Origin: Leptofilum sp965223525 | GTDB lineage: Bacteria > Chloroflexota > Anaerolineae > Promineifilales > Promineifilaceae | Assembly (NCBI RefSeq): GCF_965223525.1 | Contig: NZ_OZ245005.1 | Coordinates: 2,257,709-2,321,708, forward strand | Length of the DNA: 64,000 bases | Reading direction: 5' to 3' | In this document: positions 33,802 to 41,881 of the stretch, piece by piece | How the letters are laid out: every line of letters begins with the position of its first letter | Numbering within the stretch: position 1 is the stretch's first letter | The notes under the pieces: model-generated | Told to the model about the DNA's origin: nothing | What the model saw: only the letters and a program-made list of their open reading frames with translations | Database searches by the model: none | Program-made: the position numbers and the translations under genes

Positions 33802-34446
33802 CTATCCATAATATGCTTCCATTGAACTGTCCATCGGTGCATTGGTGAGCGTGGCACCAATAATATTGACTCGCGCCTTCTCTAGAATCTCTTTGGCGCG
33901 TTCGGCATGGTCGCGGCGGGTTTTGCCTGCGCTGAGTACCAGCAGCACACCATCCACTTTAGCTCCCAAAACGGCCGCATCCGTCACCGCATTCACTGGA
34001 GGGGCATCAAACAGGATAATTTCCACTTTTTCTTGCAGCTGGGCAATAAGCTGATCTACCTGCGGCGTGCCTAAAATATCTGCCGGGTTGGGGGGCTTGG
34101 TGCCAGAACTGAGTAGCCACAGGTTTTCAACGGCCGTTTCCTGTAAGGTCGGTTCATCGTTGTGCAGAATGGCATCCGTAAAGCCGGGTTCTGCCTTGAG
34201 AGTGAAGAGGGTGTGCAGAGACGGCCGTCTCAAATCGCAATCCACCAAAGCAGTTTTACGGCCGCTTTGCGCCATCGTCACGGCTAAATTAGCCACCGTG
34301 CTGCTTTTGCCTTCTCCCATCACTGGCGACGTAACCACCAGTGAACGCAGGGGGGCTTCCAGACTATAAAAAGATAGATTTGTCCGCAGTGTGCGAAACG
34401 CTTCACTCAACGGCGAACGCGGGTTTGTAATTGTGACTAAATTCAT
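33802..34446 (-). CDS. BY-kinase / capsular exopolysaccharide family tyrosine autokinase (CpsD-like)
   Basis: 214 residues. PLSEAFRTLRTNLSF opens the protein as in CpsD/CapB. Walker A is SPVMGEGKSSTVANLA, Walker A' is TALVDCDLRRPSLH, and Walker B is ILFDAPPVNA. The tail is short with only two adjacent Tyr (EAYYG), against the longer Tyr cluster of classic BY-kinases. It controls polymerisation and export of surface polysaccharide with Wzz-type activator proteins, two of which are coded immediately upstream. This separation of kinase and membrane activator is the Gram-positive style. Confidence 0.92.
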   Translation of the reverse strand: MNLVTITNPRSPLSEAFRTLRTNLSFYSLEAPLRSLVVTSPVMGEGKSSTVANLAVTMAQSGRKTALVDCDLRRPSLHTLFTLKAEPGFTDAILHNDEPTLQETAVENLWLLSSGTKPPNPADILGTPQVDQLIAQLQEKVEIILFDAPPVNAVTDAAVLGAKVDGVLLVLSAGKTRRDHAERAKEILEKARVNIIGATLTNAPMDSSMEAYYG

Positions 34447-34569
34447 AACTCACCAAACTTTTCATGTTTCATGGGCGAGGCAGGTGGTACCTGGATCGTT
34501 TGCTTGACAAGGGTTTTGTCCACCAGCCTCACCCCTACTTTTCACTGACTACTGATTACTGGATACCGT

Positions 34570-35220
34570 TCACTGTCCCGGAATTCGCCCGACCACCGGA
34601 ATTTCCAGATATCGCTCAACATCCTCGGCGCGACGCACCACGCCAGACTCAACCCATTCCAGCAGGAAGATGACAATAATCCCCAGCAGTGCGCCGAACA
34701 CGCCGCCTGCGGCCGTATTCACCTCAACATTTGGGCTAACCCCCACCACTTTTGGATCGTCCTGGAACTCGATGGTGATGCGATCTTCCTGCCGATTTTT
34801 GTCATTTTCTGCATTTTGCCACTGGATGAGCAAATTGCCCCAGGTGCGGGCAATGTCGTTGCCCAAATCTGGATCGGTATTTTCCACATTGAGCTGAACA
34901 ACCAATCCCAATCGGTCAGAGGCGACAGTCACATCCCCCAGCAGCGCATTTGCCTCCATATCTAGCTGCAAAATGTTAATTACTTCCTGCGCCCGGTAGC
35001 TGCTGTTGAGCCACTGCTCGTAATTACCCAGCAGCTCCCGCGCTGCCTGCGATTGACCAAAATCAGTGCGTGCGGGGCGCACCAGCAACTTCAGGCTGGA
35101 TTCATACACGGTTGACTGAATGCGGCTAAAGCCAAAGGCTGCCCCAGCCGTCAGGATGGCCAGCAAAATGATGATCCAACCCCGCTGGCGCAATATTCTA
35201 AAATAATCAGTTAATGCCAT
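34570..35220 (-). CDS. Wzz-type polysaccharide chain-length/export protein
   Basis: 216 residues. DYFRILRQRGWIIILLAILTAG starts a helix, an outer domain of about 130 residues follows, and a second helix (GGVFGALLGIIVIFLLEW) ends the protein with a short cytoplasmic tail (DVERYLEIPVVGRIPG). This is the Wzz/CapA layout. The tail should contact the BY-kinase coded next. The start is the ATG at 35220. Spacers on both sides carry word-like repeats. Confidence 0.88.
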   Translation of the reverse strand: MALTDYFRILRQRGWIIILLAILTAGAAFGFSRIQSTVYESSLKLLVRPARTDFGQSQAARELLGNYEQWLNSSYRAQEVINILQLDMEANALLGDVTVASDRLGLVVQLNVENTDPDLGNDIARTWGNLLIQWQNAENDKNRQEDRITIEFQDDPKVVGVSPNVEVNTAAGGVFGALLGIIVIFLLEWVESGVVRRAEDVERYLEIPVVGRIPGQ

Positions 35221-35294
35221 AGTTATTGTCCATTTGTGGATAAAATATTGCGTATTTCGTATTGCGTAAAAATGGCTTCTACGCAATAAGTCGT
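35221..35294. repeat. Intergenic word repeat (ATTGCGTATTTCGTATTGCG type)
   Basis: TATTGCGTATTTCGTATTGC and CTACGCAATAAG face each other between the two Wzz genes. Similar words (CGCAATACGCAATACGCAA) occur at 54266-54324. Confidence 0.65.
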
Positions 35295-35972
35295 TTATTT
35301 TTTCCTGGGAATTTCGCCCAAAATGGCAAATCCCATTGCTTCTGCTTCCTGGCGGCTGCGAATGGTGGGGTCTACATATTCCACCAGCAACGCTAGCCCC
35401 AGCCCTGCGGCAAGGCCAATGGCCAGCCTTAGTGGAAGATCTAGCAGGCTGCGTAAACTGCGTGACACAGGGGTGACGACGGGTTCATCGAGCAGGGTGA
35501 GCACGGCCGTTTCTCCACCAAGTTGGGGCAAAGCATCTGCATTTTGCTCACGCAGCACCGTGATGGCGGCATTCATAATGTGCGCCAGCGTTTCCGCATC
35601 GCCATGTTGAACAGAAAGCTGGAGCTTGCTGCGAACATTTTCTGCCACTACGCTAAAGCTGTGTGGTGGAACCTCTAGACCTTCTTCGGCTAGCTGGGTG
35701 GACACGGCCGTCTTAAAACTGCCACTCACCGCCCAATCTGTCAGCCCATTGACGACGTATTCTGAACCAAGCCAATTGTAGTACCGTTCTTCATCTTCCA
35801 AATCCGCGCTAGATGTGGGCGGTTGGGCAACGATGAAGTTCACCCCGACATTGAACCCCGGCGCAGGTGGCGGCTGGTAGGTAACAATACTAAATAGCCC
35901 CACCACCAACGGCGGAATCAGCACCAGCAGCCATCGCCGCCTAAAAATTGCAAAAAACGTTCGTAATTCCAT
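35295..35972 (-). CDS. Wzz-type polysaccharide chain-length/export protein
   Basis: 225 residues. MELRTFFAIFRRRWLLVLI enters the first helix; the outer domain reaches residue about 165; the second helix is LRLAIGLAAGLGLALLVEYV, with tail EAMGFAILGEIPRK. It is a paralogue of the following gene in layout but different in sequence. Two Wzz proteins beside one kinase suggests a heteromeric export regulator. The gene is 10 bases downstream of the GT4 gene, in one operon. Confidence 0.87.
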   Translation of the reverse strand: MELRTFFAIFRRRWLLVLIPPLVVGLFSIVTYQPPPAPGFNVGVNFIVAQPPTSSADLEDEERYYNWLGSEYVVNGLTDWAVSGSFKTAVSTQLAEEGLEVPPHSFSVVAENVRSKLQLSVQHGDAETLAHIMNAAITVLREQNADALPQLGGETAVLTLLDEPVVTPVSRSLRSLLDLPLRLAIGLAAGLGLALLVEYVDPTIRSRQEAEAMGFAILGEIPRKK

Positions 35973-35982
35973 AAAAAGACCT

Positions 35983-37086
35983 CTACTTGCTCTGTGGTGA
36001 TGTGGAGGCCATCTTCTCTGTCACCAAAGCCTGAATTTGGGCTTTGAAATGCGTCACATCGAACTGCTCGGCGTGTTGGCGAATGCGCTGCGGATTTACG
36101 CTATCTGCGTCAAAATTCTCAACCACATGGATGATAGCAGCAACCGATTGCTCTGCAAACAAAGTGCCGGTAACCCCTTCGACGACGGTTTCCAGGGTAC
36201 CACCAGCCGCATAGGCAATCACTGGTCTTCCCGCCGCCATTGCCTGGATGGGCGCAATGCCAAAATCCTCTTCACCGGGGAACATGAAGGCACGGCATTT
36301 GGCCAGCAGCGACGGTAGTTCATCATCCGGCACGTAGCCCAAAAATTGGATCGTGGGGCCAGCTAGTGCTTCCAGCCGCTCTCTGTCTCGCCCCGTGCCG
36401 GCAATGCGAAGCGGCCGTTTCATTTTGTTAAACGCCTCAATTAGCAAATCTATGCGCCGGTACGGAACCAATCGCCCCACCAGCAAATAATAATCCTCAA
36501 CATCGCTGCAAGGCGCAAAGCGGGCCGCGTCCACCGGCGGGTAGATAATATCGGATTCTCGCCGATACACTTTTGCGATTCGCCGACGGACTTCCTGCGA
36601 AATTGCCACGAAATGGTCCACGCGATCCGCCGCCAGCCGATCCCATTGGCGCAGCCTGGTTAAAAATGGGGGCAGGATAGCTCGCGTTATCCTGCCAAGT
36701 TGCTCCTGTTCAGCATACTGTTGGTAACGCCACACGTACCGCGTGGGCGTGAGACAATAACAGATATGCACCGTCTCTGGCCCGGTGATGACGCCATGAC
36801 AAAAGCCACTCTTGTTGCTGATCACCAAATCGAAACCGCGCAAATCATGCTGCTCAAAAGAATATGGGTAGAGGGGGAAATAAAGCTGCTGCTTGCGGTG
36901 AGAGAAGGGCAGCTTGTTGATGAAATTGGTGCGAATGTCCCAATTTTGCCAATGGGTGGGCATTCGGTCGGGGGCATAAAGCGAGGTGTAGATGGGCGCG
37001 TCTGGAAACATAGCTACCAATGCTTCCAGCACATCTTCTGCCCCCCCGATTTGATTCATCCAATCATGAACCAGCGCGACCTTCAT
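35983..37086 (-). CDS. GT4-family glycosyltransferase (WbaZ-like)
   Basis: 367 residues. MKVALVHDWMNQIGGAEDVL, SNKSGFCHGVI and CYCLTPTRYVW are typical of WbaZ-like GT4 enzymes. DYYLLVGRLVPYRRIDLLIEAF starts the donor-binding domain. In the EX7E position the protein reads EEDFGIAPIQAMAAGRPVIAY, so the second Glu is Gln. It probably adds a nucleotide-activated sugar to a lipid-linked glycan at the inner face of the membrane. It starts three bases after the pspA stop, so it is in the same operon. Confidence 0.92.
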   Translation of the reverse strand: MKVALVHDWMNQIGGAEDVLEALVAMFPDAPIYTSLYAPDRMPTHWQNWDIRTNFINKLPFSHRKQQLYFPLYPYSFEQHDLRGFDLVISNKSGFCHGVITGPETVHICYCLTPTRYVWRYQQYAEQEQLGRITRAILPPFLTRLRQWDRLAADRVDHFVAISQEVRRRIAKVYRRESDIIYPPVDAARFAPCSDVEDYYLLVGRLVPYRRIDLLIEAFNKMKRPLRIAGTGRDRERLEALAGPTIQFLGYVPDDELPSLLAKCRAFMFPGEEDFGIAPIQAMAAGRPVIAYAAGGTLETVVEGVTGTLFAEQSVAAIIHVVENFDADSVNPQRIRQHAEQFDVTHFKAQIQALVTEKMASTSPQSK

Positions 37087-37088
37087 GT

Positions 37089-37763
37089 TTAGATGCCTAA
37101 ACGGTTCATGCGCTCGGCTAGCGCGGCTTCAACTTCCAGGCTTTGCATGGCATCGTTTAGCTGGTTGTCCAAGCTGCTGGCTTGCACTTCCCAGGCGGCA
37201 TCGGCATGATCCAGGCGGCTGCGGATGTTTTCGGCGGCAGTGGCGACTTCGCTATCTCCCTGGCTCATCAATGAATCCAGCGAGCGCATTGCTTTGGCCG
37301 AGATTTCTTTTGATTTGGCTAACTGTAGCAAAAATCCCAGCTCCTGGCGCTCTTGCTTGGCAATGGCTAGTCGTCCTTCCAGCTTTACCTTCACGTCGTC
37401 CAGCTTTTCTAGCGCAGAAATCTGTTTTTCTAGAGAGGCATCGTAGGTTTTTATCAGTTCCATGGCCGACATGAACTGTTTTTGTGTCACCATAGCTTCG
37501 GTGCGCTTGCCCTGGCGCAAAAAATTGTCAATTGCAATGTCGAATTTGGCGGCTTCATCGGCCAGTTTTTCTCGGCGGCGGCGGGACGTTTTCACCTGGG
37601 CAAACATGGGGGCAATGGTTTGTTTAAACTCTTCCAGTTCGCGTTCTGCCTGGCGAATGTATTCGTCGTAGACGGCAAGGTCGCTTTTTTGCAGGGCTTT
37701 GTCGGCTGCTTCGTGCAGTTTTGCCCGAAATAAGGTTCTGAATTTTTGTAGTAGTGAGGCCAT
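37089..37763 (-). CDS. pspA: PspA/IM30 family membrane-stress protein
   Basis: 224 residues, nearly all helix, beginning SLLQKFRTLFRAKLHEAADKA, the amphipathic membrane-binding helix of PspA/Vipp1. Coiled-coil stretches with EYIRQAERELEEFKQTIA follow. The ESCRT-III-like fold binds stressed membranes and blocks proton leak. The gene lies directly ahead of the exopolysaccharide genes and just after a PspC gene, from which it is separated by a strong terminator. That suggests the operon starts at a promoter in 37764-37800. Confidence 0.93.
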   Translation of the reverse strand: MASLLQKFRTLFRAKLHEAADKALQKSDLAVYDEYIRQAERELEEFKQTIAPMFAQVKTSRRRREKLADEAAKFDIAIDNFLRQGKRTEAMVTQKQFMSAMELIKTYDASLEKQISALEKLDDVKVKLEGRLAIAKQERQELGFLLQLAKSKEISAKAMRSLDSLMSQGDSEVATAAENIRSRLDHADAAWEVQASSLDNQLNDAMQSLEVEAALAERMNRLGI

Positions 37764-37798
37764 GCCGAGGATTATACTGAGTTAGGAGAGGGAGAGGC

Positions 37799-37844
37799 AA
37801 AAAAACGGCCGTTTCCCATGAATATTGGTGGAAACGGCCGTTTT
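37799..37844 (-). terminator. Hairpin terminator formed by two copies of the ACGGCCGT palindrome
   Basis: GGAAACGGCCGTTTT (37830-37844) is the exact reverse complement of AAAACGGCCGTTTCC (37802-37816). The loop is 13 bases. On the minus strand the stem runs into seven T (37805-37799). It should end transcripts from pspC before pspA. Confidence 0.8.
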
Positions 37845-37897
37845 CGAGGGTTGTCCGGTGTCAGGAGATGAAATTACCAGACGGACTCAGCTAGTAG

Positions 37898-38137
37898 CTA
37901 GTTGATGACGATTTCTTCCTCGTCAAAAGCGTTTGCTTTGGCAACTGGCTCTCCATCAGTGGGCATCAGAACCCACAAAATCAGGTAAGCCAGAACACCA
38001 TGCCCGCCACCCAGCGCCAGCAAAACAAATACCAGGCGCACAATAACGGGGTCAATGTTTAGGTAGTTGGCGATACCGCTGCACACACCACCAATCATCT
38101 CATCATGGGAATTGCGAACTAATCGTTTGTCACTCAT
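37898..38137 (-). CDS. PspC domain membrane protein
   Basis: 79 residues. KRLVRNSHDEMIGGVCSGIANYL is the PspC opening (GVCxGIAxY), followed by NIDPVIVRLVFVLLAL and a membrane hairpin ending in ILWVLMPTD. PspC anchors or senses membrane stress, often with PspA or LiaF-like proteins. GGAGGT precedes the ATG at 38137. The longer reading from 38173 lacks a ribosome binding site. Confidence 0.92.
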   Translation of the reverse strand: MSDKRLVRNSHDEMIGGVCSGIANYLNIDPVIVRLVFVLLALGGGHGVLAYLILWVLMPTDGEPVAKANAFDEEEIVIN

Positions 38138-38210
38138 TTCTAAATACCTCCACACAGTTGTGTTTATTAACAAAATTGTTTGAAAACTCTATGCACATCA
38201 TTACGTGGAA

Positions 38211-38735
38211 CTATTCAAAAGGTTTCAGGTCACTTTTTTTCGTTGCGCGTCGGGGAAGCAGTTGCCATAGTCCCAGCCCAATGAGCAATAGTGGCCAGTA
38301 GCGACCAATGTCGCCAAAGCCAGTGAAAAACGCCCCAAAAATTATAAACAACACGCTGCTGATCAAAATCAGGCGACTCCCTTCGCGCCAGGAACGCCGC
38401 CGTTCATGGCCTAGCGTGCCTGCAACAAGCAGGCCAATACCAACAAATCCCGGAATGAGTGCCCACACGTAAGACCAGCTAGACCAGGCATTGGTTAGAT
38501 TTTGCACGTACAAAATACTGCCAATACCGGTAACAATGCTGCCCGGAATAGCAAGCTCAGGCGTGCCAAACAGTGCGCTCAGGAGCAACAAAACACCCAC
38601 CGCCACCACGATGAGGGGCCACTGTTGGCTCATGTCAAAGTTTGGCGCAATGCCAGGAAAGAGTTGCGCCAGTAAAAACAGGACACCAACTACAATGAGA
38701 ATGGTGCCGATGATGATAGAACTTTGCTTGTGCAT
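38211..38735 (-). CDS. LiaF/LiaI-like (DUF5668) multi-pass membrane protein
   Basis: 174 residues with five to six short helices. IIIGTILIVVGVLFLLAQL and QQWPLIVVAVGVLLLLSAL contain the W-P-L repeat units of DUF5668/LiaF-type membrane domains, repeated near the end as RYWPLLLIGLGLWQLL. No C-terminal LiaF domain is present. These proteins occur with PspC in envelope-stress loci. GGAGGT lies upstream of the ATG at 38735. Confidence 0.82.
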   Translation of the reverse strand: MHKQSSIIIGTILIVVGVLFLLAQLFPGIAPNFDMSQQWPLIVVAVGVLLLLSALFGTPELAIPGSIVTGIGSILYVQNLTNAWSSWSYVWALIPGFVGIGLLVAGTLGHERRRSWREGSRLILISSVLFIIFGAFFTGFGDIGRYWPLLLIGLGLWQLLPRRATKKSDLKPFE

Positions 38736-38953
38736 AAAAAGTACCTCCGGGACGAGAACGCGGGTAAACAATCAGATGGAATTTAGCGCGTTTGTCATAT
38801 TATTTGATGTCTCAGTGACTGTAAAGACACATTTTGTGCCATAGACAGCACATCTGCCTTCTTTTTCCTCTAAGCTACTATTACGCAAAGCGGCGGTAAT
38901 TGGTCGCGCTGAGTATACCCGATGGCGGCTTTGTGCTACACTCAACGGCCGTT

Positions 38954-39961
38954 ATGAGAAAATTGTTATTAACTGCACCCTTTCCAGTTTCGGCCCATTT
39001 GGCGGATAAACTTCAGGCCGTGTCGCCAGATTTGAGTATTGAACAACGTACTTTGCCAAACGGCCGTTGGCCAGCCGACTGGACCACCGATGCCGAAATC
39101 TACTACGCCCACGGCCAGGTCCCACCGCTAGCACAGGCACCCAACCTGCAGTGGGTGCAAACCCATTATGCAGGCGTAGACAGCCTGGTAAGAAGTGAAG
39201 TTTGGCAAAGCGACATCCTGATTTCTACCGCCAGCGGCGTCCACGCGGCCAATATGGCCCAATACGCCCTGGCCCAAATTTTGGTATGGGCTCACCGCGT
39301 CCCCAACTGGTTTAAATACAAGCAGACCCAAGCCTGGTCAGACAATCGCTGGGACACCTTCGTGCCGCAAGAGCTAAAAGGCAAAACGTTGGGCATTTTG
39401 GGGTACGGCAGCATTGGGCGAGAGCTAGCTCGCTTAGCCAAACCATTTGGCCTTGAAATATTGGTAACCAAGCAAAACGCCAGGCAGTTGGCAGATACAG
39501 GGTACATCTTCCCTGGGCAGGGCGACCCCAACGGTGAATTGCCAGATCGTGTCTATCCCAGTGAAGCCACTCGCTCAATGGTGGCCGAGTGCGATTTTGT
39601 GGTGATCACGCTGCCCCTAACCCAGAGAACGCGCTACCTTTTTGATGAAGCGATGCTGAAAGCGATGAAGCCAACGGCCTTTTTGGTCAATGTGGGGCGT
39701 GGCCCCATAATCAAAGAAGATGATTTGGCTCGCGGGTTAAAAAAAGGCTGGTTAGCTGGGGCAGGATTGGATGTGTTTGAGCAGGAACCTTTACCCAAAG
39801 AGAGTCCACTGTGGGAACTGGACAATATTATCATGACACCTCACGTTAGCGGATTCACCCCACACTATGATGAACGAGCCACCGATATTTTTGCCGAAAA
39901 TTTGCGCCGCTATCTGGCCGGTGAGCCACTGCTAAACCTCGTTGACAGAGACAAGGGATAA
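38954..39961 (+). CDS. D-2-hydroxyacid dehydrogenase (NAD-dependent)
   Basis: 335 residues. GILGYGSIGRELARLA is the Rossmann NAD-binding loop. The catalytic set is Arg in VNVGRGP, Glu in LDVFEQEPLP and His in TPHVSGFTP. The oxidised substrate may be a phosphoglycerate-like, glyoxylate or lactate-type acid and cannot be told from sequence. The start is the ATG at 38954, directly after a copy of the ACGGCCGT palindrome (38945-38952). A longer reading from 38900 adds a non-conserved leader. Confidence 0.92.
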   Translation: MRKLLLTAPFPVSAHLADKLQAVSPDLSIEQRTLPNGRWPADWTTDAEIYYAHGQVPPLAQAPNLQWVQTHYAGVDSLVRSEVWQSDILISTASGVHAANMAQYALAQILVWAHRVPNWFKYKQTQAWSDNRWDTFVPQELKGKTLGILGYGSIGRELARLAKPFGLEILVTKQNARQLADTGYIFPGQGDPNGELPDRVYPSEATRSMVAECDFVVITLPLTQRTRYLFDEAMLKAMKPTAFLVNVGRGPIIKEDDLARGLKKGWLAGAGLDVFEQEPLPKESPLWELDNIIMTPHVSGFTPHYDERATDIFAENLRRYLAGEPLLNLVDRDKG

Positions 39962-40001
39962 TCGCCTTGATTTAATTCCGCAACCTCCCAAACCAAATAT
40001 G

Positions 40002-40029
40002 AAAAGAGCCTCGGTATGCGCCGAGGCTC
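40002..40029 (-). terminator. Rho-independent terminator for the secreted protein gene
   Basis: Minus-strand stem GAGCCTCGG, 6-base loop, CCGAGGCTC, then TTTT. It is about 100 bases past the stop at 40127. On the plus strand it also follows the dehydrogenase gene but has a weaker T-tract. Confidence 0.8.
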
Positions 40030-40053
40030 CTTAGATCATGTTTTGTCGGTAAA

Positions 40054-40110
40054 GAAGTTGAACTTTTTATATCAACACCAGATTACTTCTTCGACAAAAA
40101 GTTCAACTTC
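40054..40110. repeat. 15-bp perfect inverted repeat in a convergent spacer
   Basis: GAAGTTGAACTTTTT (40054-40068) pairs exactly with AAAAAGTTCAACTTC (40096-40110) across 27 bases. It stands between the gene stop at 40127 and the terminator hairpin. Confidence 0.8.
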
Positions 40111-40126
40111 TAGCGTCACAAAAAGG

Positions 40127-41881
40127 TTAGTTGGGGAACTTGAGCCAGCGTTCGCCTGCCGGGATGAGTGGCGTACCGCCACTTTGAATGGGCGTGCCGT
40201 CTACACTGAGGGCATCCCAGCCGTCACGCTCTGTGCTGCCGCGATAGGCTGCTTTACAGGCTGTTTGACCACAGTTGCCTACGGGGAACTGCTCGAACCG
40301 GGTTGGTACACAGTCCAGACCTGGGGCAGTACATCCTTCAACAATGTCGCCGTACCGGTTGGTGTAGCCGTGGAAAGTGAAAGCGCCATTGCGTGCGCCG
40401 TCTTCATCGTATTGGCTGCCGTCCATCACGGTGGGTACGGCAATCCAGGCGCGGAAGAGGGCTTGGGCGGTGTTGTCGTTGCCACCTGGGTTGGTTTGTG
40501 GGTTACAGTTGAACAGCATGGTCTCAGGGTCTACACACCAGAAGTGTGTTTGCCGGTCGGGGTGCGGAATGCTGGCGTTAGCTGGGTTGGTCATACCGAC
40601 AGATTCACCTTGCAGCATGTGCAGGCCATAGCCAACCATGATGCGCTGTTCACAGTTCGGGTCGCCATCCAGGCAGTTGAAGACGTTGCCTTCGGATTGC
40701 CAGGAGTCTAGGCTGTTGGCGTTGCCGTTGGGATGGATGCGGTACGGTGCTGCCTCTGGCGGGCCAAACTGACCAAAGTTGCCAAACTGTGGGTTGTCGG
40801 TGGGCAGCGGTTGCAAGATGCCACGTTCTGGCCAGTTGAGACGGCCGAAATCAATCCAGCCACCACCGCTACCAAAACCACAGCCAGCAAACTCAGCTGG
40901 GAACTGGTTAATATTGTCGCGGGTTAGCGGGTAGAACTGACCATTGATGGTACGGCCGTATGCACCAACAGACCCATTAAACTGCATCTGAGAAGCACCT
41001 TCTGGTGTACAGGCAATGCCTTCTGCATAGATGCTGTGGAAGCGGGTTAATGCACCCATCTCGCCACCAATTTGGTGTGTTTGCACCCGGAAAGAGTCGA
41101 AACATTGGCTACCAAGAAGTAGCGATTGGTCGCAAATTTCCAAGCCATTGGTGAAGTGATGCCACGCATACCCTTCATGCTTGCCGGAATTCTCTGTGGC
41201 CGTACCTTCAACGTAAGCCTCAAATGCTTCGCCAGAGCCGGCGTAGGTTTGCCAGGGATAAGAAAGCTCGCCGCCAGCAAAAGTGTAATATTCGGTGCCA
41301 AAGATATGATCAACCTCATGTGGGTCTTGTTTGTGTTCATGATCCCAATGGCAGCCATATTCGTAATTCCAGATACCGTGCCAGGCGCGGTCATCGTGGG
41401 CGACACCAATATCTTCACAGGCTGGTGCGCCAGCAAAGGGCTGAATGTTGCCACCAGGTGGCGGTGGAGGCGAGGTCGGTTCTGGTGGTGGGCTGGTAGG
41501 CTCCGGCGGGGGATTTGTCGGTTCTGGCGGTGGGTTGGTTGGCTCTGGTGGTGGATTTGTCGGTTCCGGTGGCGGGTTGGTTGGTTCAATTGGCGGTTGG
41601 GTTGGTTGCGGGTTGTCAGAACCGTTACAGATGACGTTGACCTCATTGCGGGATAGTCGTTGTACCTGAACGCCTCGGCCATCACAGGCGATCTCGGCAT
41701 TGTCGCCGCCCATCAAGCTTACATTAAAGGATTGTGCCCAGGCAGAAACTGCCACGATGAGTACCGTGAAAAAGATAATGCCAATCACCATGAGGCGCGT
41801 TTTGGATTTTAAACCAGATAGATTTGCTTTTTCGGCTCCCGGAACAGGTCGCCGTTCTTGCGATGTTTTTTGCTTATTCAT
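40127..41881 (-). CDS. Secreted, membrane-anchored His-rich protein on a PPPEPTN repeat stalk
   Basis: 584 residues. Basic N-terminus and membrane helix (RLMVIGIIFFTVLIVAVSAWA), then a short domain with GGDNAEIACDGRGVQV. A stalk of about six 7-residue PPPEPTN/S repeats follows (about residues 95-145). The large C-terminal region contains WNYEYGCHWDHEHKQDPHE, a Cys/His-rich stretch that looks metal-binding, and several more Cys. I do not recognise an enzyme family. The ATG at 41881 has GGAG upstream; another ATG at 41893 has none. A terminator follows at 40002-40029. Confidence 0.75.
   Translation of the reverse strand: MNKQKTSQERRPVPGAEKANLSGLKSKTRLMVIGIIFFTVLIVAVSAWAQSFNVSLMGGDNAEIACDGRGVQVQRLSRNEVNVICNGSDNPQPTQPPIEPTNPPPEPTNPPPEPTNPPPEPTNPPPEPTSPPPEPTSPPPPPGGNIQPFAGAPACEDIGVAHDDRAWHGIWNYEYGCHWDHEHKQDPHEVDHIFGTEYYTFAGGELSYPWQTYAGSGEAFEAYVEGTATENSGKHEGYAWHHFTNGLEICDQSLLLGSQCFDSFRVQTHQIGGEMGALTRFHSIYAEGIACTPEGASQMQFNGSVGAYGRTINGQFYPLTRDNINQFPAEFAGCGFGSGGGWIDFGRLNWPERGILQPLPTDNPQFGNFGQFGPPEAAPYRIHPNGNANSLDSWQSEGNVFNCLDGDPNCEQRIMVGYGLHMLQGESVGMTNPANASIPHPDRQTHFWCVDPETMLFNCNPQTNPGGNDNTAQALFRAWIAVPTVMDGSQYDEDGARNGAFTFHGYTNRYGDIVEGCTAPGLDCVPTRFEQFPVGNCGQTACKAAYRGSTERDGWDALSVDGTPIQSGGTPLIPAGERWLKFPN
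41465..41605. repeat. 21-bp tandem repeat encoding PPPEPTN
   Basis: About six tandem 21-base units inside the secreted protein gene. On the plus strand they read as variations of GGTTCTGGTGGTGGGTTGGTT. Third-position differences between units show that they have diverged. Confidence 0.85.

Noticed and set aside
40016..40711. A 231-codon plus-strand frame
   Set aside because: It is antisense to the secreted His-rich protein gene and starts inside the terminator and dyad DNA.
41465..41605. Possible CRISPR-like array because of regular 21-base units
   Set aside because: Units are directly tandem without spacers and encode PPPEPTN in frame.
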